Origin: Planctomycetota bacterium
GTDB lineage: Bacteria; Planctomycetota; UBA8108
Assembly: GCA_002695115.1 (NCBI GenBank)
Contig: NZOA01000015.1
Location: forward strand, 1,938 to 7,568
DNA length: 5,631 bases
Direction: 5' to 3'
Below, one piece after another: positions 1 to 5,631 of the stretch. How positions within the stretch are numbered: the first letter of the stretch is position 1; each line of letters opens with the position of its first letter. The notes under the pieces were generated by a model, which saw only the letters and a program-made list of their open reading frames with translations, was not told the DNA's origin and did not search any database. Both the position numbers and the translations under genes were made by a program.

Positions 1-840
1 TTCCTGGCGACGCTGGTGATCCTGGCCTGCTGCGCGGGCCTGGGCCTGGGAATCGAGAAGGAAGGAGCCACGCTGCTTGGCGATGAGGCCTGGGCCAGTC
101 GCTATGCCAGCTGGGGCGCGGCCAAGGGCCTCGGGGCCAAGGTCGGAGCCTTTGTCGATGGTTCGGCGAATTTTCTGAAGGCCCTGGGGATCTCGGCAGG
201 AGTGGCAACGGCCCTCATGGGAGTGCTGGTGGCATCCTTCGCGGGAACGACCCTGGATACCGCCTGCAGGCTGCAGCGCTACGTGGTGCAGGAGCTTGCG
301 GGTACCTTCCGGCGGGGTGGAGAAGACCCTGGGCTGCTTGGCGGACCAGCGGGCATCCTATCCAACAAGCATGGAGCGACGATCTTCGCGGTGGTGCTGG
401 CTGGAGCAATGGCTGCGCTGCCGGCCGACGGCTCGGAGTGGACCTGGGCTACCGCTGGCAAGGGCGGCCTCATCCTCTGGCCCCTTTTCGGGGCGACGAA
501 CCAGTTGCTGGCAGGGCTCGCCTTCCTGGTTATCTCTTTCTGGCTCTGGAGAAGAAAGCTGCCCGTAGCCTTCGTGGCCCTGCCGATGGTGTTCATGCTG
601 ATCGTTCCCGCCTGGGCGCTCCTTGCTCAGTTGAAGGGTTTTTTCGGAGCCGGTAGCGGAGCGGAAACCAACTGGCTCCTGGTGTCAGTCGCCCTCGCGA
701 CCCTCGCCCTCGAGGTCTGGATGGTCTTTGAGGCGATCATCCTCTGGCCGCGGGTTCGTGGCGTGCTGGAGGATGTCCTTCCGCCACTTGGTGGCGGCAA
801 GGTCGTTTCTCCCGCAGATGAGGGGGGGCGTTCATGCTGA
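1..840 (+). CDS. cstA: CstA-family carbon starvation / pyruvate or peptide transporter, C-terminal part
   Basis: The reading frame is open from base 1, so the 5' part of the gene lies outside the window; 279 residues are visible, against about 700 in E. coli CstA. The fragment is hydrophobic, with likely membrane segments near fragment residues 1-17, 62-85, 126-142, 156-178, 190-212 and 224-249. Two stretches are typical of the CstA family: SFAGTTLDTACRLQRY (residues 79-94) and FGATNQLLAG (163-172). Known members are inner-membrane transporters: E. coli CstA is linked to peptide and pyruvate uptake under carbon starvation, and BtsT is a pyruvate/proton symporter. The substrate cannot be told from this fragment. 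The protein ends in a short polar tail after the last membrane segment. Its stop codon overlaps the start of the next gene by 7 bases, which suggests an operon. Family assignment is firm; the symbol is by family only. Confidence 0.9.
   Translation, partial: FLATLVILACCAGLGLGIEKEGATLLGDEAWASRYASWGAAKGLGAKVGAFVDGSANFLKALGISAGVATALMGVLVASFAGTTLDTACRLQRYVVQELAGTFRRGGEDPGLLGGPAGILSNKHGATIFAVVLAGAMAALPADGSEWTWATAGKGGLILWPLFGATNQLLAGLAFLVISFWLWRRKLPVAFVALPMVFMLIVPAWALLAQLKGFFGAGSGAETNWLLVSVALATLALEVWMVFEAIILWPRVRGVLEDVLPPLGGGKVVSPADEGGRSC
777..802 (+). other. Strong hairpin inside the 3' end of the cstA-like gene
   Basis: Bases 781-787 (CCGCCAC) and 791-797 (GTGGCGG) are perfect inverted repeats around a 3-base loop. 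The stem extends by four more pairs (777-780 CCTT with 799-802 AAGG) across a single bulged C at 798, giving about 11 pairs. It lies 31 bases before the start codon of the downstream gene and is followed by a short T-containing stretch (TCGTTTCT, 803-810) that is too weak for a standard terminator. It could modulate read-through, RNA decay or ribosome access between the two genes. That role is inference; the pairing itself is visible. Confidence 0.5.
821..833 (+). promoter_or_regulatory. Ribosome binding site for the propeller gene
   Basis: A purine run, AGGGGGGG (821-828), sits 5 to 10 bases before the ATG at 834, inside the last codons of the cstA-like gene. It supports the ATG at 834 as the start and fits with translational coupling through the 7-base gene overlap. 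Confidence 0.55.
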
Positions 841-3101
841 GCCTGCGAAAAGGCGCCACGGGCTTATTGATTACAGCCTTAGTGGGCAGCGCCGTTGCGG
901 AACTTTCAGCTCAGACCCGTTGGCACCAGATGGATGTCGGCCCCTTCTTCAGTGCCACCTTCCAGCCGCAGCGCTCGGGCGTGGCGGGGCACACCCACAA
1001 GGGGATCGCGATCCGGCTGTCGAGAGAGCCGGGCGCGGCCGTCTGTTTCGATACCGAGCTGCTGAGAATGAGCGCAGGCTGGGAGGGTCTCTTCGTCGAC
1101 TTCCACAAGAACAGGGAAGGCCTCGGGGGTCTGCCGCGAATAGGGTCCGAAAGCCTCTTTTCGAACTACCCGGTCTGCGGTTGGGTGAAAGATGGCGAGT
1201 TCCGGGATCCGCGCAAGCTGCCTTTCGGACCCATGCCTGACGCGCTGGGAAAATACAAAGGTCTCTACCGCAGCGCGAAGGGAACCGTCCTCTCCTACGA
1301 GGTGGCTGGAGTCGGGATCCTTGAATTGCCGGGTATCGAGAGGGGTGAGAACGCCGGGGTTTTTACCCGCGCTATCGAGGTGGAGAAGGCGGCCCATAGC
1401 TTGTTCATGATGGTCTGCCCGGCTGTGGGTGAACGGGTCGATCTCGCTCCGGCAGACAGCCTAGAGTTGCTCGCCTTTGAGAAAAATGGAGAGACGACAC
1501 TTGTGGCGGCGTGCGCGGGGAAGCTCTCGGTGCGTACCCTCGAGAAAAGAAAAAACGTTCGGGTGATTGCTCTCGAGGTGTCGGCCGGTGAGCATCCGCG
1601 GCGGGTCAAGGTTTCCGCCTGGCATGGAAAGAAGGAACAGCTTCCGGCGGTCCTGGCCCTGGTGGGTAGGAGTCGGAGTCCTGCGGCCGCTGAGCTTGCG
1701 CCGCTCCTCAAGGGCGGCCCGAAGCGGTGGGGCGAGCCGCTGATCACGAAGGGTGTTCTCGGCAGCGGGGGAGCTTATGTCGTCGATACGCTCACTCCGC
1801 CCTTCGACAACCCCTGGAAGGCGATGCTCTTTTTCGGCGGCCATGATTTCTTCTCCAACGGAGACGCCGCCATCTGCTCGGTCTACGGAGATGTCTGGAT
1901 CGTCGGCGGGATCGACGACAAGCTCGAGCGCATCACCTGGCGGCGTTTCGCCACGGGGCTGTTCCAGCCGCTGGGGCTGCGGATCGTCGAGGACAGGATC
2001 TACGTGCTCGGGCGCGACCAGATCACGCGCCTCCATGATCTCAACGGCGATGGAGAGGCCGATTACTACGAAAACTTCAACAACGACTGCCAGGTGACTC
2101 CGCACAGCCACGAGTATACGACCAACCTTCATACCGACCCGGCCGGGAACTTCTACTACATGAAATGCTCCAACGATTCGCGCTCGGAGCATGATGGCTC
2201 GGCCATCAGGGTTTCAAAGGACGGGAAAAAGTTCGAGCTCTTCGCGACGGGCTTCAGGAATCCCAACGGTCTCGGTGTCGGTCCTGATGGAACAGTCACC
2301 GTCGGTGACCAGGAGGGAACCTGGGTTCCCGCCACGAGGCTCGACTTCGTCCGCAAGGGCGCTTTCTGCGGCTATATGCCATCGCACCATCGCACCATCG
2401 CTCCGAAGATCTACGATCCGCCGCTTTGCTGGATACCGAAGAGTGTGGATAATTCTGCCGGTGGGCAGGCCTGGGCTTCGCCCGAGGGGTGGGGGCCTCT
2501 CAGCGGCCATCTCTTCCATCTGTCCTACGGCCAGTGCCGGGCGCTGCTGGTTCTCTCCGAGGAGGTCGACGGCCAGGCGCAGGGCGGGGTAGTGCCAATG
2601 CCCTGGAAATTCAATGCGGGCTCCATGCGCGGCCGGGTCAATCCGTCAGACAGGCAGCTCTATATCTCGGGCTTGAAGGGATGGCAGACGACTTCGCCTC
2701 GAGATGGAGCCTTTGAGCGGGTGCGCTATACGGGCGAAAAGGTCTACCTGCCCGTGGCTCTCGGGGTGAAGAAGAGTGGACTCAAGCTGACCTTCAGTGA
2801 GCCGCTGGAGCCGGAGTCGGCCTCGAGTCCATCTCGCTATAGCGTGGAACGCTGGAATTACCGATGGACAAAGAACTACGGTTCAAAGGACTGGCTGTTC
2901 AGCAATCCCGACAAGATGGGGCGCGATCGAATGCAGGTCAGCTCGGCGAAGCTCAGTGCCGATGGCCGGAGCGTATTCCTCGAGATTGCTGGTCTTGCGC
3001 CCGTTATGCAGATGCAGATTCGCTACCGGCTCCGCTCCGTCGACGGCCGGGATGTCCGCGGCGACATCTTCCATACCATCCACAAGCTCGGTGCGGACTG
3101 A
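834..3101 (+). CDS. Secreted PVC-type beta-propeller protein (DUF6797-like N-terminus, no heme motif)
   Basis: This 755-residue protein starts with a Sec-type signal peptide: a basic MLSLRKG, a hydrophobic core to about residue 20, and possible cleavage after AVA (about 22) or LSA (about 26). Residues ~30-155 resemble the region called DUF6797 in Verrucomicrobia and Planctomycetes proteins (YKGLYRSAKGTVLSYEVAG, then ILELPG). Residues ~160-300 look like a beta-rich linker domain. From N326 (NPWKAMLFFGGHDFF) to about residue 635 there are propeller-like repeats similar to sugar-dehydrogenase/NHL-type propellers, including GDVWIVGGID, ATGLFQPLGL and ATGFRNPNGLGVGPDGTVTV. An EF-hand-like calcium loop, DLNGDGEAD, spans residues 402-410. 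Residues ~640-755 form an Ig-like module (LKLTFSEPLEPESAS) ending in HTIHKLG. Relatives often continue into a c-type cytochrome domain; no CXXCH occurs here. The protein is probably periplasmic or exported. Its catalytic activity, if any, is unknown. Family recognition comes from memory of related sequences, not a search. Confidence 0.85.
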   Translation: MLSLRKGATGLLITALVGSAVAELSAQTRWHQMDVGPFFSATFQPQRSGVAGHTHKGIAIRLSREPGAAVCFDTELLRMSAGWEGLFVDFHKNREGLGGLPRIGSESLFSNYPVCGWVKDGEFRDPRKLPFGPMPDALGKYKGLYRSAKGTVLSYEVAGVGILELPGIERGENAGVFTRAIEVEKAAHSLFMMVCPAVGERVDLAPADSLELLAFEKNGETTLVAACAGKLSVRTLEKRKNVRVIALEVSAGEHPRRVKVSAWHGKKEQLPAVLALVGRSRSPAAAELAPLLKGGPKRWGEPLITKGVLGSGGAYVVDTLTPPFDNPWKAMLFFGGHDFFSNGDAAICSVYGDVWIVGGIDDKLERITWRRFATGLFQPLGLRIVEDRIYVLGRDQITRLHDLNGDGEADYYENFNNDCQVTPHSHEYTTNLHTDPAGNFYYMKCSNDSRSEHDGSAIRVSKDGKKFELFATGFRNPNGLGVGPDGTVTVGDQEGTWVPATRLDFVRKGAFCGYMPSHHRTIAPKIYDPPLCWIPKSVDNSAGGQAWASPEGWGPLSGHLFHLSYGQCRALLVLSEEVDGQAQGGVVPMPWKFNAGSMRGRVNPSDRQLYISGLKGWQTTSPRDGAFERVRYTGEKVYLPVALGVKKSGLKLTFSEPLEPESASSPSRYSVERWNYRWTKNYGSKDWLFSNPDKMGRDRMQVSSAKLSADGRSVFLEIAGLAPVMQMQIRYRLRSVDGRDVRGDIFHTIHKLGAD
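2379..2402 (+). repeat. Three tandem copies of an 8-bp unit (CCATCGCA)
   Basis: CCATCGCA occurs at 2379-2386 and 2387-2394, and as CCATCGCT at 2395-2402. The array is 24 bases long and stays in frame, encoding PSHHRTIA (residues 516-523 of the propeller protein), so each copy is read in a different frame. It lies in a loop between the propeller stretches GAFCGYM and PPLCWIPK. Confidence 0.8.
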
Positions 3102-3106
3102 GAACT

Positions 3107-3134
3107 GCCGGGTTCGTCCCGGTGATTATTTCTT
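3107..3134 (+). terminator. Probable intrinsic terminator for the + strand block, between convergent genes
   Basis: GCCGGG (3107-3112) can pair with CCCGGT (3118-3123) around TTCGT, which can also fold as a UUCG tetraloop closed by a G-U pair. On the + strand the stem is followed by GATTATTTCTT, an interrupted T-tract. The stem starts 5 bases after the propeller stop codon. On the - strand the downstream sequence is not T-rich, so the element appears to serve the + strand. Its T-tract overlaps the last codons of the convergent gene. Confidence 0.5.
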
Positions 3135-4715
3135 CCTTGGGGCGTAGTCCTGGTTGAGCTTGAGGTCTTCCTCGCCTGGCTTCGGAGTGTCGACTCCACC
3201 CTTGGGAACCTCGGCGCCCGCTACCCAGACCATCGCGTTCAGGACCAGCTTGCGGAAATCATCATCGGCGAAGTTCTTGTGGTAATGCAGGCCCGTGAAG
3301 CCGAAGCCGCGGCCCCCATCGGGGCGCTGGCGGGCCCAGGCGACATGCTGCAGGTCGCCCTTGGCCACCGAGGCGCGGACCGCGGGGTTGCCGCTGTGGG
3401 CTCCATCCCTGCGGTTCATGGTGGCCTTGGGAGCCACGGCGCTGAGGATGGGAGTGACGCCCTCCATCTTGTCGCGGAACCGCATGTGGAAGTACCACTC
3501 GTCATTGGAGGTGAAGGGCTTGACGCCGTCGGTGATGGGGTGCTCCTTGGCCAGCGTGACGTTTTCGATCGTCCAGTGCGGGTTGACCGACCAGTGGGCC
3601 TCGAAGTAGCCGCCGATCCAGTCGAGGAAGCTGTTTCCTGATTTGCCCTTGGGAACCTCGACGCCGTAGTGCAGGCAGGCGAGCCCGACTCCCTTCTTCA
3701 TCAGGGCGTCGATCTCGGCGAGGTGCCTGTTGACGGGGTGTCCACCGCCTCCGTTCATGAAGAGCACGACGGAATCGGCGTTGTCGAAGGCGGTCGGGTC
3801 CTTCGGCCAGCCGCCGCTCATCACGGGTACGGCGGGCTTGAGATGGCCATGGTTGAGGTAGACGGTCGAATGGACCGCGGCGGAGCTGCCGTCGAGCAGT
3901 TTTTTCATCAGCAGATGGCCGGCGTTGAATTCGTGCGAGCCGTAGCCGTGGCTGCGGTTGCCGGAGATCATGACGATCTTCTTCTTGTCGCCGAGCTTCA
4001 GTCTCTTGAGGCGGATGTTACGGAACTGGACCGTCATCGGCGGGCCCGCGTGCAACTGCAGGGCGAGGATCCCCGAGCGCCGGCGCATCTTCATGTCGTT
4101 GTCGAGCACCTTGCAGGTGACCTTTCCGTTGATCTCGTGGGTGAACTGGTGCCCCCTGGCGATGATCCGGTAGGAGTTCCAGTCCTCCTTCTTGATGTTG
4201 GCCTGCAGCTCGGCGGAGTTGCCGACCTTCTCGAGCACCTTCGGCCTGTGGTTGTCGCCGATCTCCGTCGATTGGCCGCGCTGGGCGAGGATTCCCCTGA
4301 AGCGTTCGCCGTAGAGGATCCCCGAGTAGGTATTGCCCGCCTCGAAGTCGGCCTGGTAGCCGCCGACGACCCACTTTCCCCACTTCGGGTTCTCGAAGCT
4401 TCTGTACTGGATCCCGCTATTGCCTCCGACGATCTTGTAGTCAAGTCGCAACTCGAAGTCATCGAGCTCGCCCTGGCGCCAGATGATGAAGGTGTTTCCG
4501 CGCGTGGGCTTCTCCTTCGTGGTCTGTCCGGTGAGGGCGCCATCCTGCACGCTCCAGAACCCGGGGTTTCCATCCCAGCCGTCGAGGTCCTTGCCGTTGA
4601 AGATGGGCCTGAAGCCTTCTTCCTCATCGGCGGCCATGGTCATCTGCGCGTGGGGCGTGGTGAAGATGGATGAAATAGTGAAAAGCGACAGGATGAGAAT
4701 AGACTTCGGGTTCAT
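3126..4715 (-). CDS. Secreted DUF1080 (3-keto-disaccharide hydrolase) + ThuA-like fusion protein
   Basis: This 529-residue protein has two domains. The ATG at 4715 is chosen as the start because AGGAAGG lies 7 bases upstream and the product then opens with a signal peptide (MNPKSILILSLF, probable cleavage after PHA, residue 23). A TTG ten codons upstream would also be in frame but would put charged residues before the signal. Residues ~34-240 are a DUF1080 / 3-keto-disaccharide hydrolase domain of the concanavalin-like fold: FNGKDLDGW at 39-47, then DFELRLDYKI, GNSGIQYRS, GILALQLHAGPP and VQFRNIRLKRL. Residues ~245-515 are a ThuA-like, glutamine-amidotransferase-type domain: KKIVMISG at 245, CLHYG at 347-351, NDEWY at 404-408 and GLHYHKNF from 475. 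A short charged tail ends the protein. Members of the first family act on 3-keto-glycosides, and ThuA is linked to trehalose/3-keto-sugar use in rhizobia, so exported sugar processing is a reasonable inference. The substrate is unknown. Confidence 0.9.
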   Translation of the reverse strand: MNPKSILILSLFTISSIFTTPHAQMTMAADEEEGFRPIFNGKDLDGWDGNPGFWSVQDGALTGQTTKEKPTRGNTFIIWRQGELDDFELRLDYKIVGGNSGIQYRSFENPKWGKWVVGGYQADFEAGNTYSGILYGERFRGILAQRGQSTEIGDNHRPKVLEKVGNSAELQANIKKEDWNSYRIIARGHQFTHEINGKVTCKVLDNDMKMRRRSGILALQLHAGPPMTVQFRNIRLKRLKLGDKKKIVMISGNRSHGYGSHEFNAGHLLMKKLLDGSSAAVHSTVYLNHGHLKPAVPVMSGGWPKDPTAFDNADSVVLFMNGGGGHPVNRHLAEIDALMKKGVGLACLHYGVEVPKGKSGNSFLDWIGGYFEAHWSVNPHWTIENVTLAKEHPITDGVKPFTSNDEWYFHMRFRDKMEGVTPILSAVAPKATMNRRDGAHSGNPAVRASVAKGDLQHVAWARQRPDGGRGFGFTGLHYHKNFADDDFRKLVLNAMVWVAGAEVPKGGVDTPKPGEEDLKLNQDYAPRKK

Positions 4716-4837
4716 CGAAAGACCTTCCTGGAAGCGTGGTTGCAATTGCCTGTTCAGACGCGTGTTCTACCGACTGGATAAGGTAGGACCTCGGAGCCGC
4801 TGTTGCAAGCAGGCTTCAGGCAGGGGGGACGGAGGGA
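4716..4837. other. Intergenic gap between ilvN and the DUF1080-ThuA gene
   Basis: These 122 bases separate two genes on the - strand. The only supported element is the Shine-Dalgarno AGGAAGG (- strand, about 4723-4729) for the downstream gene. No hairpin with a T-tract was found after ilvN, and no convincing -35/-10 pair, so it is undecided whether the DUF1080-ThuA gene has its own promoter or is read through from ilvBN. Confidence 0.4.
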
Positions 4838-4849
4838 TCAGGTGATCCC
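4834..4849. repeat. 16-base palindrome spanning the ilvN stop codon
   Basis: GGGATCA (4834-4840) and TGATCCC (4843-4849) are perfect 7-base inverted repeats separated by two bases. The element covers the last three codons and the stop of ilvN. No T-tract follows on the - strand, so it is not a standard terminator. It may be a weak RNA hairpin, a protein-binding site or chance. Confidence 0.45.
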
Positions 4850-5335
4850 GGTGCCCCTGGCGATGACGACCTTGCCCGAGCGTACGCGCTCGATGATGCC
4901 GAAGGTCTCGAGGAGCTGCTCGAAGGCGTCGATTTTCTCCGAGTTGCCGGTCACCTCGACCACCATGGACTCCTCGGTGATGTCGACAGCCTTGCCGCGG
5001 AAACACTCGGCGATCTGGAGTATCTCGCTGCGGTTTTCAGGAGTCGCGGTGACCTTCACAAGGGCCATCTCACGCTCGACCGTGTTTTCGCTCATATGCT
5101 CAGCGGCATGAACGGTGTCGACGAGCTTCTCCAGCTGTTTGACGATTTGTTCGAGCTGGTCGATGTCTCCCTCGCAGGAGATGGTCATCCGGGAAAAACC
5201 CGGCTGGTGTCCCGCGCTCACCACCAGGGAGTCGATGTTGAATCCCCGGCGGGCGAAGACCTGGGCGATCCTGGAGAGGACGCCGGGCCGGTCGTGGACC
5301 CGCATGCTGATGGTGTGCTTGCCGTCTTTGCTCAT
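4838..5335 (-). CDS. ilvN: Acetolactate synthase small (regulatory) subunit
   Basis: The product has 165 residues, close to the 163 of E. coli IlvH. It is the regulatory partner of IlvB in acetolactate synthase, the cytoplasmic thiamine-diphosphate enzyme that joins two pyruvates, or pyruvate and 2-ketobutyrate, in valine, leucine and isoleucine synthesis. An ACT domain spans about residues 7-80: HTISMRVHDRPGVLSRIAQ, then RRGFNIDSLVV and FSRMTISCEGD. The C-terminal small-subunit domain covers about 85-160 (REMALVKVTATPENRSEI, then ITEESMVVEVTG and FGIIERVRSGKVVIARG). Gly18 and Asn33 align with Gly14 and Asn29 of E. coli IlvH, which are needed for valine inhibition, so feedback control is probably kept. 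The ATG at 5335 has only a weak purine stretch upstream (AGAG). It lies 23 bases after the ilvB stop codon, consistent with one transcript and translational coupling. The symbol ilvH would serve equally. Confidence 0.95.
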   Translation of the reverse strand: MSKDGKHTISMRVHDRPGVLSRIAQVFARRGFNIDSLVVSAGHQPGFSRMTISCEGDIDQLEQIVKQLEKLVDTVHAAEHMSENTVEREMALVKVTATPENRSEILQIAECFRGKAVDITEESMVVEVTGNSEKIDAFEQLLETFGIIERVRSGKVVIARGTGIT

Positions 5336-5358
5336 GGTGGCTCTGGAGCTCTCGGGGC

Positions 5359-5631
5359 TCAGGTGCTGCCCTCGGGCTTGGGGAGGGCTGTCTTCGGTTT
5401 CTCCGTAATCATTTCACTCACTGCCGCTCCCGCCGGGATCATCGGGAAGACGTTGCCTTCCTTCTCGACGCAGGCATCCACGATGCAGGGGCCATCGTTG
5501 TAGTCGATAGCCTGCTGCAGGATGCGGCGAACATCTCCGCTTCTGCGGATGCGGAAGCCCTTGCAGCCGAATGATTCGGCGAGCTTCACGAAGTCGGGGT
5601 TGCCCTCGAGATCCACGCCTGAATAGCGGTT
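5359..5631 (-). CDS. ilvB: Acetolactate synthase large (catalytic) subunit, C-terminal end
   Basis: Only the last 90 residues are visible; the frame stays open through the right edge (base 5631), so the start lies outside the window. The fragment begins NRYSGVDLEGNPDFVKLAES, the stretch that follows the TPP-binding region in acetohydroxyacid synthases, and continues with FGCKGFRIR, AIDYNDGPCIVDACVEKEGNVFPMIPAGAAVSEM, the typical C-terminus of the TPP-binding domain with its PMIPAGAA signature. The tail ends KPEGST. The catalytic Glu and FAD/TPP-binding residues are upstream and cannot be checked. The following ilvN on the same strand supports ilvB over other TPP enzymes such as glyoxylate carboligase or pyruvate oxidase. 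Confidence 0.93.
   Translation of the reverse strand, partial: NRYSGVDLEGNPDFVKLAESFGCKGFRIRRSGDVRRILQQAIDYNDGPCIVDACVEKEGNVFPMIPAGAAVSEMITEKPKTALPKPEGST

Noticed and set aside
1461..2192. A 243-codon open frame on the - strand, antisense to the propeller gene
   Set aside because: It has no family resemblance and overlaps well-supported coding sequence, so it is a shadow frame.
3669..4673. A 334-codon open frame on the + strand, antisense to the DUF1080-ThuA gene
   Set aside because: It is a high-G+C shadow: low-complexity V, A, L, E and D content, no recognisable motif, and it lies entirely over a clearly recognised gene.
4716..4745. Upstream TTG start for the DUF1080-ThuA protein at 4745
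   Set aside because: The ATG at 4715 has a strong Shine-Dalgarno at proper spacing and places the signal peptide at the N-terminus.
4767..4786. CTACC / GGTAG inverted repeat in the gap after ilvN
   Set aside because: Five pairs with a 10-base loop and no T-tract is too weak to call a terminator or operator.
4780..4808. Possible - strand promoter, TTGCAA and TACCTT with 17-base spacing
   Set aside because: The -10 matches the consensus at only three of six positions, and promoter rules for this phylum are uncertain, so it is no better than chance.

Overview
The window looks like a stretch of chromosome from a Verrucomicrobiota-like (PVC superphylum) bacterium, roughly 60% G+C and densely coded. 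This is inferred from gene content: a large secreted beta-propeller protein of a kind common in Verrucomicrobia and Planctomycetes, a fused DUF1080 + ThuA-like secreted protein (both families are expanded in PVC genomes), and a verrucomicrobial-looking IlvN. No rRNA, tRNA, CRISPR array or mobile element was recognised.

Layout. The left half reads on the + strand. It starts with the C-terminal ~279 residues of a CstA-family carbon-starvation transporter (1-840, cut by the window edge). A 755-residue exported beta-propeller protein (834-3101) follows and overlaps the transporter gene by 7 bases, so the two are probably co-transcribed and translationally coupled. The right half reads on the - strand. 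In transcription order it holds the end of ilvB (acetolactate synthase large subunit, cut by the right edge), ilvN (small regulatory subunit, 23 bases after ilvB), a 122-base gap, then a two-domain secreted protein (3-keto-disaccharide hydrolase/DUF1080 domain followed by a ThuA-like domain). The two blocks converge on a 24-base gap. That gap holds a GC-rich hairpin with a UUCG loop followed by a T-rich stretch, a likely terminator for the + strand block.

Function. IlvB and IlvN form acetolactate synthase, the first common enzyme of branched-chain amino acid synthesis. IlvN keeps the Gly and Asn that line the valine site in E. coli IlvH, so feedback control is probably retained. The other genes suggest scavenging: a pyruvate/peptide-type transporter paired with an exported propeller protein, and an exported candidate sugar-processing fusion. 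No gene here amounts to a clear new system. The points most worth a second look are the transporter/propeller coupling, the DUF1080-ThuA fusion, a strong hairpin inside the end of the transporter gene, and a triple 8-bp repeat in the propeller gene.
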